The notes under the pieces were generated by a model that was not told the DNA's origin, did not search any database, and saw only the letters and a program-made list of their open reading frames with translations. From Lewinellaceae bacterium (GTDB taxonomy: Bacteria; Bacteroidota; Bacteroidia; Chitinophagales; Saprospiraceae), in the NCBI GenBank assembly GCA_016716135.1, contig JADJWX010000002.1:558001-622000 (forward strand): a DNA stretch of 64,000 nucleotides, written 5' to 3'. Below, piece by piece: positions 36,436 to 45,745 of the stretch; position 1 is the first letter of the stretch, and each line of letters opens with the position of its first letter. Made by a program: the position numbers and the translations under genes.

Positions 36436-36855
36436 ATGCTTCAGCCTAAACGTCAGAAATATCGGAAGCAGCAGAAAGGCCGCAATCGTGGTTTGGCTCA
36501 CAAAGGAAGTACGATTTCTTTCGGGTCATTTGGCCTGAAATCGATGGAGTTTTCCCGGATCACCAGCCGCCAAATTGAGGCTGCCCGTGTCGCCCTCACC
36601 CGTAATATGAAACGTGAAGGCAAGGTTTGGATTCGCATTTTCCCCGACAAGCCGATCACGACCAAACCTGCCGAGGTGCGTATGGGTAAAGGTAAAGGTG
36701 CACTGGACCACTATGTTTGTGAAGTGCAGCCTGGCCGCATCTTGTTTGAAATAGAAGGCGTTAGCCCGGAACTCGCTTATGAGTCACTGCGCAAAGCCGC
36801 TCAAAAATTGCCGATCATCTGCAAAGCAGTTACCCGGTACGATTACGAAGGATAA
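36436..36855 (+). CDS. rplP: 50S ribosomal protein L16
   Basis: 139 residues. LQPKRQKYRKQQKGRNRGLA, the conserved RMGKGKGALDHYVCEVQPG and LAYESLRKAAQKLPI place it safely. It binds near the A-site tRNA and takes part in late 50S assembly. Transcription can probably start at the promoter just upstream. Confidence 0.97.
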   Translation: MLQPKRQKYRKQQKGRNRGLAHKGSTISFGSFGLKSMEFSRITSRQIEAARVALTRNMKREGKVWIRIFPDKPITTKPAEVRMGKGKGALDHYVCEVQPGRILFEIEGVSPELAYESLRKAAQKLPIICKAVTRYDYEG

Positions 36856-36938
36856 AGCAAACAACTATACCGGCCTGCTCTTTTTCAGAGAGGGGCTAAA
36901 AAACTCCGGATTACCGATAAAACACAAATAAAATTAAC

Positions 36939-37199
36939 ATGGCAAAGGAAATTTTGGATCTGGGTAGTATGGAGGTTGCTGATTTGTTGGCACACATCTC
37001 CAGTCTTGAGACGGAATACCAGCAAATGAAGTTTGATCATGCAGTGCGTGGCTTGGCGAATCCAATGGAACTGCGCGGTTTGCGCCGCAAAATTGCCCGG
37101 TTCCAGACGGAACTTCGCCAACGGGAACTGGCTGCAATGTCGCCGGAACAACTTGCAATGCGTACTAAATTGCAGGCACGCCGCCGTCGTCAACGTTAA
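36939..37199 (+). CDS. rpmC: 50S ribosomal protein L29
   Basis: 86 residues, longer than the usual 63-70. Conserved features are the two-helix pattern with LRGLRRKIARFQTELRQREL; the N-terminal start AKEILDLGSMEVADLLAHI and a C-terminal MRTKLQARRRRQR extension are less typical. Confidence 0.88.
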   Translation: MAKEILDLGSMEVADLLAHISSLETEYQQMKFDHAVRGLANPMELRGLRRKIARFQTELRQRELAAMSPEQLAMRTKLQARRRRQR

Positions 37200-37224
37200 T
37201 TTGCACTTTATCACCTTATCAATA

Positions 37225-37482
37225 ATGGAAGGAAGAAATCTTCGCAAGCAAAGAACAGGTATCGTGGTGTCCAACAAAATGGACAAAACCATCGCAGTGC
37301 AGGTTGAACGACGCCTGAAGCACCCCCTCTACGGGAAATTTGTAAAGCGCTCCAAAAAATTCATCGCACACGACGAGGAGAATACCTGTAATATCGGGGA
37401 TCGTGTGCGGATTATGGAAACCCGCCCGCTCAGCAAAATGAAACGCTGGCGCCTGGTTGAAATCCTCGAACGCGCAAAATAA
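37225..37482 (+). CDS. rpsQ: 30S ribosomal protein S17
   Basis: 85 residues from the ATG at 37225: EGRNLRKQRTGIVVSNKMDK, then VERRLKHPLYGKFVKRSKKF and HDEENTCNIGDRVRIMETRP. Upstream codons in the same frame belong to the rpmC region and are not part of the protein. Confidence 0.96.
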   Translation: MEGRNLRKQRTGIVVSNKMDKTIAVQVERRLKHPLYGKFVKRSKKFIAHDEENTCNIGDRVRIMETRPLSKMKRWRLVEILERAK

Positions 37483-37572
37483 TAATTCAGGTAGGCCTGT
37501 TGCGGGAAGCGTCGAACAGTTTTTAACCTTCGGCCACCGTTCACTGCCCACCGTCAACCGAATACTTAAGTC

Positions 37573-37938
37573 ATGATTCAGCAAGAATCCCGTTTAAAAG
37601 TAGCTGATAATTCCGGCGCAAAAGAGGTGCTCTGCATCCGGGTGCTGGGTGGTACGCGTCAGCGTTATGCGCACATCGGCGACAAAATTGTCGTAACGGT
37701 TAAAGACGCAACACCGGGTGGCATTAAAAAAGGTACGGTTTCCAAAGCGGTAATCGTACGGACCAAAAAAGAGACCCGCCGCCGGGACGGAACGTACATC
37801 CGTTTTGACGACAACGCGGTCGTACTGCTCACGGCTGCCGATGAACCACGCGGAACCCGCATTTTCGGTCCGGTGGCCCGTGAATTACGCGACAAGGATT
37901 ACATGCGTATCGTTTCGCTTGCACCGGAGGTGCTTTAA
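37573..37938 (+). CDS. rplN: 50S ribosomal protein L14
   Basis: 121 residues. IQQESRLKVADNSGAKEVLC, TPGGIKKGTVSKAVIVRTKK and ELRDKDYMRIVSLAPEVL match the family throughout. Confidence 0.97.
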   Translation: MIQQESRLKVADNSGAKEVLCIRVLGGTRQRYAHIGDKIVVTVKDATPGGIKKGTVSKAVIVRTKKETRRRDGTYIRFDDNAVVLLTAADEPRGTRIFGPVARELRDKDYMRIVSLAPEVL

Positions 37939-37967
37939 TTGATTACAGCATTATTAGAACATATAAA

Positions 37968-38312
37968 ATGGCTACCAAGCAAAAATCTAAACGCCGCAAC
38001 CCGAAAATCCTGATCCGCAAAGGCGATACGGTAATCGTAATCGCCGGCGATGACAAGGGTAAAAAGGGAGAGGTGCTGGAAGTGATCCCGGCTAAAATGC
38101 GCGCTGTGGTGGAGGGAATCAATATTGTTAAAAAACATATGAAAGCCACTCAGGATGTTGAAGGCGGAATTGTGGAAATGCCGGCCGCTGTACACTTGTC
38201 CAATCTGGCGCTGGTCGATCCTAAAACCGGCGAAGCCGCCCGTGCAGGTCGCCGCCAGGAAGACGACGGTACATGGGTGCGCTATTCTAAAAAAACAGGT
38301 AATCTCCTATAG
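37968..38312 (+). CDS. rplX: 50S ribosomal protein L24
   Basis: 114 residues. KOW motif in IRKGDTVIVIAGDDKGKKGEV and GINIVKKHMKATQDVEGGIVE. The stop codon TAG ends two bases before the rplE ATG, so translation of the two is probably coupled. Confidence 0.96.
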   Translation: MATKQKSKRRNPKILIRKGDTVIVIAGDDKGKKGEVLEVIPAKMRAVVEGINIVKKHMKATQDVEGGIVEMPAAVHLSNLALVDPKTGEAARAGRRQEDDGTWVRYSKKTGNLL

Positions 38313-38314
38313 TG

Positions 38315-38863
38315 ATGAAATACGTAGCTCGTCTTAAAGAAAAATACAAAAAGGATATCGTTCCCAGCCTGATGGAGCAGTTCAACTACTCCAGCGTGAT
38401 GCAAGTTCCCCGTGTGGAAAAAATTTGCATTAATCAGGGCGTCGGTGATGCCACCGGCGATAAAAAACTGGTCGATACTGCGATCTCTGAGATTTCAGTT
38501 ATCGCCGGCCAAAAAGCGGTATCTGTGAATGCAAAGCGCTCGGTATCAAACTTTAAACTGCGTGAAGGCATGCCGATCGGTGTCCGCGTCACACTCCGGG
38601 GCGAGCGTATGTACGAGTTTCTCGACCGCTTCATCCACGTTACCCTGCCCCGTGTACGTGACTTTCGCGGCCTGAATGACAAGTCCTTTGACGGCCGCGG
38701 CAATTACAGCATGGGTATCACGGAACAAATCGTCTTCCCGGAAATCGACATTGACAAAGTCAACAAGATCACCGGTATGGACATCACGATCGTAACCACA
38801 GCCCAAACGGATGCCGAAGCCTATGCTTTGCTGAAGGAAATGGGTATGCCGTTTAAAAAATAA
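38315..38863 (+). CDS. rplE: 50S ribosomal protein L5
   Basis: 182 residues. MKYVARLKEKYKKDIVPSLM, VPRVEKICINQGVGDATGD and RVRDFRGLNDKSFDGRGNYS are canonical; it binds 5S rRNA in the central protuberance. The ATG at 38315 is preferred to a GTG at 38312 that overlaps the rplX stop. Confidence 0.96.
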   Translation: MKYVARLKEKYKKDIVPSLMEQFNYSSVMQVPRVEKICINQGVGDATGDKKLVDTAISEISVIAGQKAVSVNAKRSVSNFKLREGMPIGVRVTLRGERMYEFLDRFIHVTLPRVRDFRGLNDKSFDGRGNYSMGITEQIVFPEIDIDKVNKITGMDITIVTTAQTDAEAYALLKEMGMPFKK

Positions 38864-38901
38864 GTTTCAAATACTTGAAACACAACAGTTAAAATTTACC
38901 A

Positions 38902-39171
38902 ATGGCTAAAAAATCTGTCATCGCCCGCGAGCACAAACGCGCCCGAATGGTTGCCAAATATGCTGAAATTCGCAAAAAGCTGAAAGAAGATGGCAACTAC
39001 GACGAGCTCGATAAACTCCCACGTAATGCCAGCCCGGTACGGCAACACAACCGTTGCCTGCTGACCGGTCGTCCGAAGGGCTATATGCGAAAATTCGGTA
39101 TCTGCCGCGTGAAATTCCGCCAAATGGCCCTCGAGGGTAAAATCCCGGGCATTACAAAAGCCTCTTGGTAA
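38902..39171 (+). CDS. rpsN: 30S ribosomal protein S14 (zinc-free form)
   Basis: 89 residues, the longer form: AKKSVIAREHKRARMVAKYA, NRCLLTGRPKGYMRKFGICR, KFRQMALEGKIPGITKASW. It lacks the CxxC...CxxC zinc site of the 61-residue type. Confidence 0.96.
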   Translation: MAKKSVIAREHKRARMVAKYAEIRKKLKEDGNYDELDKLPRNASPVRQHNRCLLTGRPKGYMRKFGICRVKFRQMALEGKIPGITKASW

Positions 39172-39221
39172 ATTTCTCCGACAAACCGCACCATTGCTCA
39201 ATCACTCAATCATTCAATATA

Positions 39222-39632
39222 ATGCACGTCACCGATCCGATAGCAGATTATTTGACCCGTATTCGCAATGCGCAAATGGCGGGCCATCGTATCGTAGAAA
39301 TTCCGGCATCCAAAATGAAAAAACGGATGACCGAAATCCTTTATGAGCAGGGATACATTTTGAAGTATTCCTTCGACGACGATCGCAGCAAACATATCCA
39401 GGGCGTTATTAAGATCGCCTTGAAGTATGATAAAATTACCAAACAGCCGGTTATCCGCGAACTGGTCCGTGTGAGCAAACCAGGCTTGCGCCGCTTTTCC
39501 GGATCTTCTGACATCCCACGGGTTATCAACGGCTTGGGAACGATGATCGTCTCGACATCAAAAGGTGTTATGACCGGTAAACAGGCAAAAGAACAAAACG
39601 TCGGCGGTGAATTGCTCTGCTACATTTGCTAA
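39222..39632 (+). CDS. rpsH: 30S ribosomal protein S8
   Basis: 136 residues from the ATG at 39222 (HVTDPIADYLTRIRNAQMAG). The C-terminal signature GLGTMIVSTSKGVMTGKQAK and GGELLCYIC are clear. In other bacteria S8 represses the spc operon. The spacer before it holds CAATCACT octamers like the rplV-rpsC spacer. Confidence 0.97.
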   Translation: MHVTDPIADYLTRIRNAQMAGHRIVEIPASKMKKRMTEILYEQGYILKYSFDDDRSKHIQGVIKIALKYDKITKQPVIRELVRVSKPGLRRFSGSSDIPRVINGLGTMIVSTSKGVMTGKQAKEQNVGGELLCYIC

Positions 39633-39709
39633 GCTTGCCTTGCCAAATTATGTAATCCTTTGATTACCCCAGCAGCCAAACTTCTAAGCATTCAAAATTT
39701 AAAACAGAT

Positions 39710-40267
39710 ATGTCACGGATTGGTAAGTTGCCGATTTCCCTGCCAGCAAAAGTTGAAGTAACCGTCAGCCCCGATAATACGGTGACGGTAAAAGGCCCGA
39801 AAGGGACGCTGAGCCGTAAAATTGACCCCGATATGAAAGTGTCGATCGAAGACGGCGTATTGCAGGTTGTACGGCCTACAGAACAAAAACGGCACAAAGC
39901 CATGCACGGCTTGTACCGCGCACTTATCAACAATATGGTTGTTGGTGTCAGCGAAGGTTTTGTCCGGGAGATGCAGGTTGTTGGTGTCGGTTTTCGCGTG
40001 GAAAACCAAGGAAACCTTGTTACATTTTCAATTGGTTATTCTCACCCCGTGATGTTCGCTGTGCCGTCTGAAATCAGCGTCACCACCGGAATGGAAAAAG
40101 GTTTGCCGCCGTTTATCCGTTTAGAAGGGATTGATAAGGAATTGATCGGCCAGGTTTGTGCCAAAATCCGTTCCTTCCGGAAACCAGAACCATACAAAGG
40201 CAAGGGTATCCGTTTCAAAGACGAACAAATTCGTCGTAAAGCAGGTAAGACTGCCGGCGGCAAATAA
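39710..40267 (+). CDS. rplF: 50S ribosomal protein L6
   Basis: 185 residues. SRIGKLPISLPAKVEVTVSP, VKGPKGTLSRKIDPDM, and the C-terminal signature PEPYKGKGIRFKDEQIRRKA. Confidence 0.97.
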   Translation: MSRIGKLPISLPAKVEVTVSPDNTVTVKGPKGTLSRKIDPDMKVSIEDGVLQVVRPTEQKRHKAMHGLYRALINNMVVGVSEGFVREMQVVGVGFRVENQGNLVTFSIGYSHPVMFAVPSEISVTTGMEKGLPPFIRLEGIDKELIGQVCAKIRSFRKPEPYKGKGIRFKDEQIRRKAGKTAGGK

Positions 40268-40388
40268 TTTGACCGTCTTGGTTTGGGCGATGCTTACGGA
40301 TAGTCTATACCCGTCTCAAAAGCCTTTTAAATTCAAATTTAACTCACGATCTCGGTCGGAAATCGAGACAAAAGCATAAAATAAAACA

Positions 40389-40739
40389 ATGAAACGCACA
40401 AAAGAACAGAGCCGGAACCGCATTCACCTGCGTGTACGGAAAAAAGTAAACGGCTCTGCGGAACGCCCGCGTTTGAGCGTTTACCGTTCAAACAAGGCAA
40501 TCTACTGCCAGATAATTGATGATCTGAAAGGGCATACGCTCGCAGCAGCCAACTCCTGGGAGGATTCGAAAGCGACCGGAACAAAAACCGAAATGGCAAA
40601 ATTGGTGGGGCAACGCATCGCCGAAAAAGCAAAAGCCGCAGGTATTGAAACGGTTGTCTTTGATCGTGGGGGCTATTTGTACCATGGTCGTGTCAAAGCG
40701 CTGGCAGAAGGCGCACGCGAAGGCGGACTGAAATTCTAA
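40389..40739 (+). CDS. rplR: 50S ribosomal protein L18
   Basis: 116 residues. NRIHLRVRKKVNGSAERPRL, VYRSNKAIYCQIIDD and VVFDRGGYLYHGRVKALAEG; binds 5S rRNA with L5. The 121-bp spacer before it contains no gene. Confidence 0.97.
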   Translation: MKRTKEQSRNRIHLRVRKKVNGSAERPRLSVYRSNKAIYCQIIDDLKGHTLAAANSWEDSKATGTKTEMAKLVGQRIAEKAKAAGIETVVFDRGGYLYHGRVKALAEGAREGGLKF

Positions 40740-40797
40740 AATATTACGTTCGGGGCCTTCCTCAGGATGTGTACCCGGTCAATCAATACAATTGAAA

Positions 40798-41319
40798 ATG
40801 GCTAAGCAACAAGCAGATAAAGTAAAACCGGCCGAAACAACTGAACTAAAAGACAAGCTCGTTTCGCTGAACCGGGTGGCCAAAGTAACAAAGGGGGGGC
40901 GTACATTTAGTTTCGCCGCCGTTGTGGTAATTGGCGACGGGCACGGAACGATAGGGCATGGTTTGGGGAAAGCCCGCGAGGTTTCGGAAGCAATCGGTAA
41001 AGCCGTAAAAGATGCTGAAAAGAACCTTATCCGGGTTCCGATCCTCAACGGCACCATTCCGCACGAAGCGCATGGCAAATACGGGGCCGGCAAAGTGCTG
41101 ATCAAACCGGCGGCACACGGTACCGGTGTAATTGCCGGTGGCGCTATGCGGGCTGTATTGGAAATGGCCGGTGTGCAGGACGTGTTGGCCAAAACCCAGG
41201 GCTCTTCCAACCCGCACAACGTTGTCAAAGCCACTATTGCGGCCCTGCGCAGCCTGCGCAGCCCGGCAGAAGTGGCCCGCCAGCGCGGTATTACTTTGGA
41301 AAAACTGTTCAATGGATAA
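40798..41319 (+). CDS. rpsE: 30S ribosomal protein S5
   Basis: 173 residues. ELKDKLVSLNRVAKVTKGGR, FAAVVVIGDGHGTIGHGLGK and GAGKVLIKPAAHGTGVIAGG are canonical. The ATG at 40798 is chosen; a TTG two codons earlier is also in frame. Confidence 0.97.
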   Translation: MAKQQADKVKPAETTELKDKLVSLNRVAKVTKGGRTFSFAAVVVIGDGHGTIGHGLGKAREVSEAIGKAVKDAEKNLIRVPILNGTIPHEAHGKYGAGKVLIKPAAHGTGVIAGGAMRAVLEMAGVQDVLAKTQGSSNPHNVVKATIAALRSLRSPAEVARQRGITLEKLFNG

Positions 41320-41406
41320 ATCTGCGTTTGAAGTTTGATCATTGAAAACGGGATTTCTACACCGGGATTCAATATGTTAAACAACAAACAACAAATAAAT
41401 AGACTG

Positions 41407-41586
41407 ATGAGCAAGGTAAAAATCACCCTGGTGAAAAGTCCGATCGACAAAACCAAGCGTCAGAAAGCCACACTGACAGCACTTGGGTTCAACAAGATGC
41501 ACCAGACAATTGAACACGATGATACCCCGCAAATTCAGGGTATGATCCGGGTCGTATCGCATCTGGTAGAAGTGAATAAAGGCTAA
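41407..41586 (+). CDS. rpmD: 50S ribosomal protein L30
   Basis: 59 residues from the ATG at 41407: SKVKITLVKSPIDKTKRQKA, GFNKMHQTIEHDDTPQIQGM. Codons upstream in frame (from 41335) do not look like protein. Confidence 0.95.
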   Translation: MSKVKITLVKSPIDKTKRQKATLTALGFNKMHQTIEHDDTPQIQGMIRVVSHLVEVNKG

Positions 41587-41617
41587 TTTGCAAACGTCAT
41601 TGAAAAAAAAAATAATA

Positions 41618-42064
41618 ATGGAGCTCAATAATTTACGTCCAGCCGAGGGTTCTGTCAAATCACGCAAGCGTATCGGTCGCGGCCAGGGTTCTGGCCGGGG
41701 AGGCACGTCTACGCGTGGACACAAAGGCGACAAGTCCAGAAGCGGCTCGAAACTGAAGCGCAACTTTGAAGGTGGTCAGACACCTATGCAACGGCGTTTG
41801 CCTAAACGCGGTTTTAAAAATATCAATCGTGTTGAATACGTACCCTTAAACCTGGGTATGTTGGAAAAACTCGTTGAAAAAACCGGTAAATCGGCTTTTG
41901 ATGTACAGGCGTTGGTCGACGCCGGTATTGCCCGACCGACCGACAAGATCAAGGTCCTGGGCAATGGTAAACTAACTGCCAAAGTTGATCTGTCCATCCA
42001 TGCTATTTCGGCTTCCGCAAAAGCGGCAATTGAGGGCCTGGGGGGAAGTGTTCAAATCGTCTAA
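41618..42064 (+). CDS. rplO: 50S ribosomal protein L15
   Basis: 148 residues. ELNNLRPAEGSVKSRKRIGR, GSGRGGTSTRGHKGDKSRSG, FEGGQTPMQRRLPKRGFKN. It starts after an A-rich stretch; secY begins 15 bp after its stop. Confidence 0.97.
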   Translation: MELNNLRPAEGSVKSRKRIGRGQGSGRGGTSTRGHKGDKSRSGSKLKRNFEGGQTPMQRRLPKRGFKNINRVEYVPLNLGMLEKLVEKTGKSAFDVQALVDAGIARPTDKIKVLGNGKLTAKVDLSIHAISASAKAAIEGLGGSVQIV

Positions 42065-42079
42065 AATTTTGCCGACGCA

Positions 42080-43447
42080 ATGAAACTGATTCGAATAATC
42101 AAAAATATCTGGAATATCAAGGAGCTGCGGGAGCGCATCCTGTTTACGCTTTTGATGTTGTTTATTTTTCGCGTCGGCACCTTCGTGGTGCTTCCGGGGG
42201 TTATCCCGGCCGCCATGGCTAAAGCCAGCCAAAGCCGCGGAGCAAACGACCTCCTCGGTCTTATCAATACCTTCACCGGTGGTGCCTTCGACAATGCAGC
42301 GGTACTTGCCCTTGGCGTGATGCCTTACATTACGGCATCGATCATTGTTCAGTTGTTGGGTTTTGCCGTGCCGTATTTCCAACGCTTGCAAACTCGCGAA
42401 GGTGAAAGTGGCCGGAAACGGCTGAACCAAATTACGCGTTTGCTTACCGTGGCAATTACCCTGGTGCAAGGTGGTGGATACCTTCAACTGATCTCCAGTA
42501 CGCCTGGCGCGGTTTCGCCGAATATTCCGGAAGGGCTTTTCTGGTTCTCGAATATCATTATTCTCACTGCCGGTACAATTTTCAGTATGTGGCTCGGTGA
42601 GCGTATTACCGATAAAGGGGTTGGTAACGGTGTTTCCCTGATCATTATGATTGGAATTATCGCCCGATTGCCGCAATCGTTCGTGTTTGAATTTCAGAAA
42701 TTGTTTGGCGACAGCCAGTTGCTGCTCTTCTTTATTGAAATGGCGGGTCTGTTTGTTGTGGTACTCGCTACGGTGCTTGTAATTCAGGGCGTGCGGCGCA
42801 TACCAATTCAGTTTGCCAAACGGATGGTCGGTCGCAGCGGCGGTGCATTACCACAGTCCAGCGCACGCGATTACCTCCCCATGAAGGTGAACTCTGCCGG
42901 CGTAATGCCGATCATCTTCGCACAGGCACTCATGTTTTTGCCGGCGACAGTATTTCAATACTTGTCGGCAGATGGCGGCGAACAAAATGCCGGTGCCCAA
43001 ATGTTCAACGATATTTATTCTTTCGGCTACAATCTGGTGTTTTTCATCTTGATCGTGATCTTTACCTACGTATATACGGCCCTGATGATCAACCCGACAA
43101 ACTATGCCGAATATCTGAAACGAAGCAATGCCTTTATTCCTGGTGTGAAACCCGGTGAAGCCACCGCTTCCTATATCGACAATATCATGACGCGGATTAC
43201 CTTGCCCGGTTCTGTATTCCTGGGTCTTATCGGTATCTTGCCCTCCATCGTTGCTACGATGGGTGTCAACCAGCAATTTGCGCTATTCTTTGGGGGTACG
43301 TCGCTGCTGATCATGGTAGGTGTTGCACTGGATACCTTGCAGGTCATCGAAAGTTACTTGTTGACTAAGAAGTATGATGGCTTGATCAAATCAGGTCGTA
43401 TCCAGGGTAGAGCGTCGCAAGGGCTCCAAATCGGGCAACCTCAATAA
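42080..43447 (+). CDS. secY: Protein translocase subunit SecY
   Basis: Channel subunit of the SecYEG translocon, 455 residues and ten membrane segments. Visible landmarks: RILFTLLMLFIFRVGTFVVL (TM1), AVLALGVMPYITASIIVQLL (TM2), SLIIMIGIIARLPQ, RRIPIQFAKRMVGRSGG, VNSAGVMPIIFAQALMFLP, GTSLLIMVGVALDTLQVIES. It is in its usual place after rplO. adk, often next in other bacteria, is absent here and map follows at once. Confidence 0.97.
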   Translation: MKLIRIIKNIWNIKELRERILFTLLMLFIFRVGTFVVLPGVIPAAMAKASQSRGANDLLGLINTFTGGAFDNAAVLALGVMPYITASIIVQLLGFAVPYFQRLQTREGESGRKRLNQITRLLTVAITLVQGGGYLQLISSTPGAVSPNIPEGLFWFSNIIILTAGTIFSMWLGERITDKGVGNGVSLIIMIGIIARLPQSFVFEFQKLFGDSQLLLFFIEMAGLFVVVLATVLVIQGVRRIPIQFAKRMVGRSGGALPQSSARDYLPMKVNSAGVMPIIFAQALMFLPATVFQYLSADGGEQNAGAQMFNDIYSFGYNLVFFILIVIFTYVYTALMINPTNYAEYLKRSNAFIPGVKPGEATASYIDNIMTRITLPGSVFLGLIGILPSIVATMGVNQQFALFFGGTSLLIMVGVALDTLQVIESYLLTKKYDGLIKSGRIQGRASQGLQIGQPQ

Positions 43448-43457
43448 AGCGAAACAC

Positions 43458-44303
43458 ATGGCAGGTCTCTTCAGCAGTTCATCCGATGGAAAAAAAGTCT
43501 TTTACAAGACCGACGAAGAAATCGAATTGATTCGGGAGGCCAATCTTATTGTTTCAAAAACGCTGGCACATGTAGCCAGCATCCTGAAGCCGGGAATTAC
43601 CGGCCAGGCTATTGATAAAGCGGCGGAAGAATTTATTCGCGACCATAAAGGCCGCCCGGCGTTTAAAGGATACAATGGATTTCCGGCCAGTTTGTGTGTG
43701 TCGTACAATGATATCGTGGTGCACGGTATACCGAGTACCAGGGAATTCAAGGATGATGATATTGTTTCGGTCGACTGTGGCGTGGAGTTGAATGGCTATT
43801 TTGGCGATGCAGCATTCACTTTTGCCTTTGCCAACGTATCAGAACCTGTTATGGAACTGTTGCGTGTAACGTACGCAGCATTGTACAAAGGAATCGAGCA
43901 GGCTATTGCCGGCAAGCGGATCGGAGATATCTCCTTTGCTATTCAAAACTACTGTGAGCGGCAACATCCTTACGGCATTGTGCGCGAATTGGTTGGCCAC
44001 GGTGTCGGCCGCGCACTCCACGAAGATCCTGAAGTTCCAAACTACGGCCGTCGTGGGAAAGGGCACTTGATGCAGAGCGGGCTTGTTATTGCCATCGAAC
44101 CGATGGTTAATCTGGGAGTAAAGGAAGTTTATCAGGATACTGATGGTTGGACCATCCATACCCGCGACCGGAAACCGAGTGCGCATTATGAGCACTCCGT
44201 GGCAGTACGAAAAGGTAAAGCCGATGTACTTTCTACACATCAATATGTTTTAGAAGAAATAAAAAATAACCCTGCGGTGCAAGAAGTTTCACCGAAAAAT
44301 TAG
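43458..44303 (+). CDS. map: Methionine aminopeptidase, type I
   Basis: Cytoplasmic metalloenzyme removing the initiator Met. 281 residues. Metal ligands sit in VSVDCGVELNGYFGDAAFTF (two Asp), ELVGHGVGRALHEDPEVPNY (His), VIAIEPMVNLG (Glu) and HYEHSVAVRKG, with substrate His in VHGIPSTREF. The N-terminal 30 residues (AGLFSSSSDGKKVFYKTDE) extend beyond the shortest family members. It begins 10 bp after secY. Confidence 0.95.
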   Translation: MAGLFSSSSDGKKVFYKTDEEIELIREANLIVSKTLAHVASILKPGITGQAIDKAAEEFIRDHKGRPAFKGYNGFPASLCVSYNDIVVHGIPSTREFKDDDIVSVDCGVELNGYFGDAAFTFAFANVSEPVMELLRVTYAALYKGIEQAIAGKRIGDISFAIQNYCERQHPYGIVRELVGHGVGRALHEDPEVPNYGRRGKGHLMQSGLVIAIEPMVNLGVKEVYQDTDGWTIHTRDRKPSAHYEHSVAVRKGKADVLSTHQYVLEEIKNNPAVQEVSPKN

Positions 44304-44338
44304 AACTTTGCAGCCCGAAATTTTAAAGGGCTCAATTT

Positions 44339-44557
44339 ATGGCAAAAGAAGACCTGATTAAACAAGATGGTGAAGTTACGGAAGCGCTTTCCAATGCGAA
44401 TTTTAAGGTGCAACTGGAAAATGGTCACGTAATTCTTGCTACAATTTCCGGCAAAATGCGCATGCACTACATCCGCATCCTGCCCGGTGACAAGGTTTCT
44501 GTGGAAATGTCTCCCTATGACCTGACACGAGGCCGCATCATCTACAGGTATAAATAA
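44339..44557 (+). CDS. infA: Translation initiation factor IF-1
   Basis: 72 residues, single OB fold: AKEDLIKQDGEVTEALSNAN, FKVQLENGHVILATISGKMR, RILPGDKVSVEMSPYDLTRG, IIYRYK. Length and sequence are standard. A weak -7-like GAACTTTG lies at 44303-44310. Confidence 0.97.
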   Translation: MAKEDLIKQDGEVTEALSNANFKVQLENGHVILATISGKMRMHYIRILPGDKVSVEMSPYDLTRGRIIYRYK

Positions 44558-44619
44558 AATGCTTCAATTGCCTGGTTTTTAATGGAAAGTGTTCGAGTAC
44601 ATCGATAATATTAAGTGAC

Positions 44620-44736
44620 ATGAAAGTTAAAGCATCAATTAAAAAGCGCTCCACGGATTGTAAGATCGTCCGCCGAAAAGGCAAATTGTATGTGATCAAC
44701 AAAAAAAATCCGCGGTTCAAACAACGTCAAGGATAA
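44620..44736 (+). CDS. rpmJ: 50S ribosomal protein L36 (zinc-free form)
   Basis: 38 residues: KVKASIKKRSTDCKIVRRKG, LYVINKKNPRFKQRQG. Only one of the four zinc ligands remains (the Cys in STDCK; VIN and PRFK replace the usual Cys and His), so this is the C-minus form, which does not need zinc. Confidence 0.95.
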   Translation: MKVKASIKKRSTDCKIVRRKGKLYVINKKNPRFKQRQG

Positions 44737-44816
44737 ACCAGTTTCGGGGCGGAAGTTGTTCAGTCAGTCTGTCTTTGAATAACTCAATGCACTAAACTTA
44801 AAATTTAAATTTTAAT

Positions 44817-45194
44817 ATGGCTCGTATTGCAGGCGTAGACTTGCCACGTAACAAAAGAGGAGTTATCAGTCTGACCTATATCTATGGGATCGGCCCGTCC
44901 ACAGCTTCCGCGATTCTTGCGTCGGCTTCGATCGATGAAAATACCAAGGTTGAGGAATGGACAGACGATAACATCAAAGCTATCTCCCGGATTATTGCCG
45001 ATGAGTACAAGACGGAAGGTCAATTGCGCTCCGAGGTACAGATGAATATCAAGCGGTTGATGGATATTGGTTGTTATCGCGGTTTGCGGCACCGTAAAGG
45101 CCTGCCATTGCGTGGGCAGCGTACGCGGACCAATGCGCGCACCCGCAAGGGCAAGCGTAAAACGGTTGCAAATAAGAAAAAGGCAACGAAGTAA
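44817..45194 (+). CDS. rpsM: 30S ribosomal protein S13
   Basis: 125 residues. ARIAGVDLPRNKRGVISLTY, IYGIGPSTASAILASASID, RGLRHRKGLPLRGQRTRTNA, then a basic tail RKGKRKTVANKKKATK. Confidence 0.97.
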   Translation: MARIAGVDLPRNKRGVISLTYIYGIGPSTASAILASASIDENTKVEEWTDDNIKAISRIIADEYKTEGQLRSEVQMNIKRLMDIGCYRGLRHRKGLPLRGQRTRTNARTRKGKRKTVANKKKATK

Positions 45195-45284
45195 TATTGC
45201 CCCATGTGTCTACCTGAAGTTTTTTTGGGTAGTATACCTGTATTGCTTCAATAAAGTTTAACTTCACTATTACACTAGAATACA

Positions 45285-45677
45285 ATGGCTAAAGCAGCTG
45301 CAAAAAAAGCGGTCAAGCGCAAAGTAAAGGTCACGCCTGAAGGTCTAGCTTATATTCAATCTACCTTCAATAACATTATTATCTCGATAACCAACAAACA
45401 GGGCGAGGTAGTTTCCTGGGCTTCTGCCGGAAAGGCGGGCTTTCGCGGTTCTAAAAAGAACACCCCCTATGCCGCACAAATGTCGGCCGGCGATGCAGCC
45501 AAGACGGCTTTCGATGCCGGTATTCGTTCGGTGGAAGTGTTTGTAAAAGGCCCGGGCTCGGGCCGGGAAGCTGCGATTCGCGCCATTGACCAAACCGGCA
45601 TCAAAGTTACGGTTATCAACGACGTTACGCCGTTGCCGCACAATGGCTGTCGCCCGCCTAAACGCCGCCGGGTATAA
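45285..45677 (+). CDS. rpsK: 30S ribosomal protein S11
   Basis: 130 residues. A basic N-terminal extension (AKAAAKKAVKRKVKVTPEG) precedes IQSTFNNIIISITNKQGEVV, and GSGREAAIRAIDQTGIKVTV and DVTPLPHNGCRPPKRRRV complete the family pattern. Confidence 0.97.
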   Translation: MAKAAAKKAVKRKVKVTPEGLAYIQSTFNNIIISITNKQGEVVSWASAGKAGFRGSKKNTPYAAQMSAGDAAKTAFDAGIRSVEVFVKGPGSGREAAIRAIDQTGIKVTVINDVTPLPHNGCRPPKRRRV

Positions 45678-45745
45678 TTTTCCAAGAAAGGCTGCCACGC
45701 TCGCATAGCAAACATTTAGTACGAATTTGACCACATTTATATAAA

